Source: Hydractinia symbiolongicarpus (lineage: Eukaryota; Cnidaria; Hydrozoa; Anthoathecata; Hydractiniidae). From it: 64,000 nt of DNA. A program made the position numbers and the translations under genes. Shown here one piece after another: positions 60,151 through 64,000 of this stretch. The notes below the pieces were generated by a model. That model searched no databases, was not told the DNA's origin, and saw nothing but the letters and a program-made list of their open reading frames with translations. Where the stretch lies: assembly GCF_029227915.1 (NCBI RefSeq), contig NC_079884.1, positions 24,242,001 to 24,306,000 of the forward strand, written 5' to 3'. How positions within the stretch are numbered: position 1 is the first letter of the stretch; the number at the start of each line of letters is the position of its first letter.

Positions 60151-61188
60151 TTCATGTGAATTTTGTGTTAAATGTACCAAAAAGACTTTTTATTCCAGAA
60201 GTCGACGTGATTGTAGAAAGCTGTGTTTTTTAGTTATTGTTTATATATATTTATAGTTATCAAGACGTGATTATATGAAGCTTAAACAAAGCTATGCTTT
60301 GTTCTGAAATCATGAAACGCGATCTTAGAAATCTTAACAAGGCTGATAAAACTGGTTTAAGGGATGATACACAGTACACAGTAAAACATTAGAAAATGAG
60401 TAGCATTTTGCCAATCTCGGATTTTTTTAAAATATTTTAAAAGGCAGCCACAGAATTGATTTGGCCTCCTTAGTCATGATATTGTCCCCTCCACCAACTC
60501 ATTTACGCTGCTTAGAAAAATGTTATATTTTATTCTAAAGTCTAAAAAAGATTTTGCAAGGATTAGTGTGAACACAATCTTGTCTATACAAGAATAAAAA
60601 TGCAAATTCTGTTTTTCTGTGCAATAATTTTACACGTAACTGTTTTTTTTTATGTTGACCTTCAAAAATGTGGAATTTTAGAAGTGCAATGTTTTGTGTT
60701 AAGTAATTGAAATGTGATAAACTACATCTTAGCTTACCCATATAAAACTTTAAAAATTTTGAATTATATCATAACATCGTGTTTGTTAAAAGAACAAAGG
60801 ATACTCTGTCCATTTGTTGTCTCCTGAGATATAATTTAGATTAAGTTATTTACCATATTAGATTACCATTATAAGGAGTTTAATAGGCAGTTCAAGTGTT
60901 ATCAGTTGATGAGTTTAATTATTATCATGTTTTGATCTTTAAAATATTATAAAGTTCAATGGTTAATTGATGCAGAGAGACGATGTGTAGTTTGATTAAT
61001 AACAGGGTTACAAAATTGCTTGACAATGTTATCTCATTTAATCGTAATAAACATAACTGTTTACATGTCTTGTTAATGTATACATATATTGTTGATGTGT
61101 ATGATCTACATTGACTAATTTATGAAAATCATTTTTGAAATACATAAGAAAGTTGAAGATTTATGGTTATTTTCAACATCATTTTGTT

Positions 61189-62595
61189 TCATAATTTTGG
61201 TATAATACTTAGTAAGCTTCTATTTTTAAAAGTTAAATTGTCTTCAATGTAACTAGAATTTCTGTTGTTTGAATCGCATTCTGTGCCTGCATTCCATACT
61301 TGTGACATTTTTAATGTTTTTCGTTTGTAGTTTTTTGTATTAGTGATGTTGCATAGTTGACAAACAAAAATTTCTGGAAATGGAAACCCTTCTGTTAGCA
61401 TCACACTGCTATATTTGAATTTCCACTGGAAATATCTGTTGTATAGATCATCTCTGTTGTCAAGTATGGTTAAAAATTTTGCTAATTCTGCCATTGAACT
61501 AAATTGATCAATGCTTATATATGAACCAGGGATCATAACATTGTCGTTGGCTGCCAACACGATAGGTACCATGTTGTGTTGCAGTGGGTGTCTCCAATAT
61601 TTTTCAGTGACGTAATCCTTGCACACAATATTTTCAGCTGCAAAATAAAACTTGTACTTTGATAGCACTTTGCTACAGTTAGAACCAATGCAGCCCATAG
61701 ATCCAAATCCACTGTACATGCTCTCACAAATACCTGCAATATCTATAGTTATGCCTTCCTTGACTAAATCTTGTGCAATTTTGTGTCTTGTGTATGGCAC
61801 GCAGTTTCCCACCATCCAAGCTACCATTTTAGTTTTTCCTTCTGCAAAATTTTTTAATAGCTCAGGTCTTTTTTCCTTTGTATCATGTATTTTGTATTTA
61901 CCATACGGTATTGGAATTTCTGAGTTGAGCTTGTAAGTTATAATCATATTAAAAAAATTGTCGGTGACTTTTTTTATTTTCTCTAAATGACGATATGGTG
62001 ATGAAAGAGGTGTTTCACCACTTAACCATGCCCATATTTGATTTTTCGGTTTTTGGCTAAAAATGTTAAGATATTTAAGTAGTTCTTGTGTGTCTTTTCC
62101 ATGAAAAACAACAACATCCGATTTTGAATAAAGATTTATGTCGTATGTAACTCGGCATTGCTTCACTCTACATTTTTCTTTTATGATTTGCTCGTTGAAA
62201 TAGTTTTCGTACAATCCGAACCATGGTTTTTCACCAAAACAAGGTGTATATAAAAGGATAGTTTTTAAATCCTTACTTTCTTGGTTGTTTGCTGTAGTAT
62301 TTTTTACAGACTCTTTTCTTTTCTGTGTTTTGTTCCCTGTCTTTTGTAACTTTTTTTTATTGCTTGTCTTTAATATATATGTTTGATATTCTTCTTCTTT
62401 TTTTGTGGTTTCTACTGGTGGTCTCTTATCACTTTCTTTCGCTATAAGTTTTTGTAGATCTTTTTTAATAAATGTTCTCCTTGCTTTATAACCAAAATTT
62501 TGAAAATTCGTATTCAGTAATATTGCCAAGGTAAAAAGAAGCAATACAACAAATGGAAGTGTTCTGCAAGTTAATTTTCGCAAATAATTTAACAT
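61189..62595 (-). CDS. Alpha-(1,3)-fucosyltransferase, GT10 family
   Basis: Transfers fucose from GDP-fucose onto N-acetylglucosamine-containing glycans in the Golgi lumen. 468 residues in one exon. Type II topology: a short cytosolic N-terminus, a single membrane helix at about 14-29 (LPFVVLLLFTLAILLN), then a Lys-rich stem to about 108. The catalytic region shows the paired GT10 blocks WAWLSGETP (188-196), NMIITYKLNSEIPIPYG (216-232) and the donor-binding signature FAAENIVCKDYVTEKYW (318-334), followed by VPIVL. Potential N-glycosylation sites include Asn99 and Asn306. Single-exon coding sequence is common in this family. The acceptor (Lewis-type versus core) cannot be decided from sequence alone. 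Confidence 0.93.
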   Translation of the reverse strand: MLNYLRKLTCRTLPFVVLLLFTLAILLNTNFQNFGYKARRTFIKKDLQKLIAKESDKRPPVETTKKEEEYQTYILKTSNKKKLQKTGNKTQKRKESVKNTTANNQESKDLKTILLYTPCFGEKPWFGLYENYFNEQIIKEKCRVKQCRVTYDINLYSKSDVVVFHGKDTQELLKYLNIFSQKPKNQIWAWLSGETPLSSPYRHLEKIKKVTDNFFNMIITYKLNSEIPIPYGKYKIHDTKEKRPELLKNFAEGKTKMVAWMVGNCVPYTRHKIAQDLVKEGITIDIAGICESMYSGFGSMGCIGSNCSKVLSKYKFYFAAENIVCKDYVTEKYWRHPLQHNMVPIVLAANDNVMIPGSYISIDQFSSMAELAKFLTILDNRDDLYNRYFQWKFKYSSVMLTEGFPFPEIFVCQLCNITNTKNYKRKTLKMSQVWNAGTECDSNNRNSSYIEDNLTFKNRSLLSIIPKL

Positions 62596-64000
62596 GTTGT
62601 GACTATTTTTACTGATAAATTAACTGCCTTTCTGTTTGTTTCATCTAAATAGATTAAAATTGTTATTAAGGTTATAATTAAGATATTGGTATTATATAAC
62701 AATTACCGTCCTTAATGAATATAATTAGTGCTGTTGTAAGTTTTAATTAGTGTTTGAATTTGTGAGTTTTCATAGCCAGTGTTTTTTTTTATAGTTTTAG
62801 TTTTGGTTTTCAGATGGAGACTACAAGATGTATTTTTTATTTAAATGTTCCATATTTGTGTTCTACAGAACAACTCATAGAAGATAGTATATTAAAAATA
62901 AATGTAAATAAGGGTATATAATGTAGGAGAATGCAATGTTTTAAATATAATCGGCATTTTTTTATATGCTGCTTGCAAGTTTTCTTTTTATACCTATGTT
63001 TATAGGTTATTTTATGAATTAGCAAAAAAATTGTTTTTATCAAGCCAAATTAAGTGTTTCAATTTGTTTTTGTGGATCAGACATTAAGCAGAAGCACAGA
63101 AAGGGTCCATGGTAACAACACCACAGTGACTAATTTTTAGGGTCCAAAGAAGTTACATTTTTCTGGTATTTTTGATTTGCATGATGACATGTTAATAAAT
63201 AATTGTGCAAGAGAAGTGTTTTCTGAATACAACCTGTAGTATACACTTTTAATGATCCTTTGTTATAATTTTGTGTCAGCTTTTTGTGGGTATTAATTTT
63301 CTCAAATGGGATCTTGAAAAATATTCTGCAAGTGCATTATTTTCCAAATTTGGCAAACGTCTGCACAAAGCACAAAAATAAATACCTACAAAAATCAGTA
63401 TAGTTAAGGTAGATTTATTAACTTGTTTTTGACAATGAGAGGAAGAATCATGTCTTGAAAACCGAAAGAAAAATTTATTCTGGATCACCAAATGATTTAT
63501 TTTACCTGATTGGTGTAGAACAGATTTTTTAAAAAACTTAATTTCACGTAGGCTAACAATTTAATGCCCATGGAAATTAATTCCCTGAATATACTTTACA
63601 AGTGACAAAGTTCAAAATCTTCTACAATGGAGTGTGTAATTTTACATGCTCAATTGAGCTGATTATAGTGCTGTAACATTTTGTTAATGAATTTGTTTAT
63701 AGCGATGTTTTTTAATCAACACATTAGTTAAAAAATCACTTGCGGTACAAGTTATTAAGTTTTACACACTAGACCCAGACCTTTTGCTGAGTTTTAAACA
63801 TAATACTGTGGATGAAAAAAATTAATTAAATGTTTATGCACAGTCAGAGAATTTCTCATGGTTTTAATTTAATCTTTAGTGATTAATTTTGATCCATACA
63901 AAATGTTTTATGTTTTTATAATAAACTTTGCTAATTTTGAAAAAACACATTAAATATTTCTACAAAAAACTTTCCCTCCTGAGAAATAATTAAAAAAAAG
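62596..64000. other. Upstream flank of the fucosyltransferase, no gene seen
   Basis: AT-rich sequence to the window edge. It should contain the fucosyltransferase promoter and 5' UTR. Short open frames on both strands lack splice sites and recognisable sequence. Confidence 0.4.

Overview
This is animal nuclear DNA. It is AT-rich and intron-rich, with GT-AG introns, coding islands on both strands, and much small non-autonomous transposon debris. Gene content (DENND1, PNPLA6/7, HMG-CoA synthase, a GT10 fucosyltransferase), short exons, AT-rich composition and dispersed TTCGCGAA-type repeats suggest a non-bilaterian animal, most likely a cnidarian. That placement is inference. All exon models were built by hand from splice sites and reading-frame continuity, without transcript evidence.

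Layout. (1) 890-15622, plus strand: a complete DENND1 (connecdenn) gene, a Rab35 exchange factor of clathrin-mediated endocytosis, about 25 coding exons. Its introns hold a LINE fragment, a tRNA-derived SINE, a 380-bp foldback element and tandem Helitron-like copies. (2) 18165-20864, minus strand and convergent with DENND1: a two-exon gene for a 639-residue, mostly disordered protein with a galectin-like N-terminal half-domain and a C-terminal PDZ-ligand-like tail; not recognised as a known family. (3) 23885-42448, minus strand: a complete neuropathy target esterase gene (PNPLA6/7), 42 coding exons summing to exactly 1348 codons plus stop, with membrane anchor, cyclic-nucleotide-binding-like domains and an intact patatin Ser-Asp dyad. 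(4) 44304-45716, minus strand: HMG-CoA synthase in one uninterrupted coding exon. (5) 46000-61000: gene-poor, with a roughly 1-kb terminal-inverted-repeat element containing a minisatellite, Helitron-like copies, a 5'-truncated LINE, SINE relics and an orphan C-terminal exon of a short-chain dehydrogenase. (6) 61189-62595, minus strand: a single-exon alpha-1,3-fucosyltransferase, type II Golgi membrane protein.

The genes do not form an operon. DENND1, PNPLA6/7, HMG-CoA synthase and the fucosyltransferase all bear on membrane lipid or trafficking biology, but nothing in the sequence shows a functional cluster. The most distinctive features are mobile: a short Helitron-like family (11 copies or partial copies, 96-172 bp where both ends are seen) with TC 5' ends, a hairpin and a CTAG 3' end, including two head-to-tail tandem junctions; and a 50-100-bp palindromic MITE family with apparent 10-bp target duplications.
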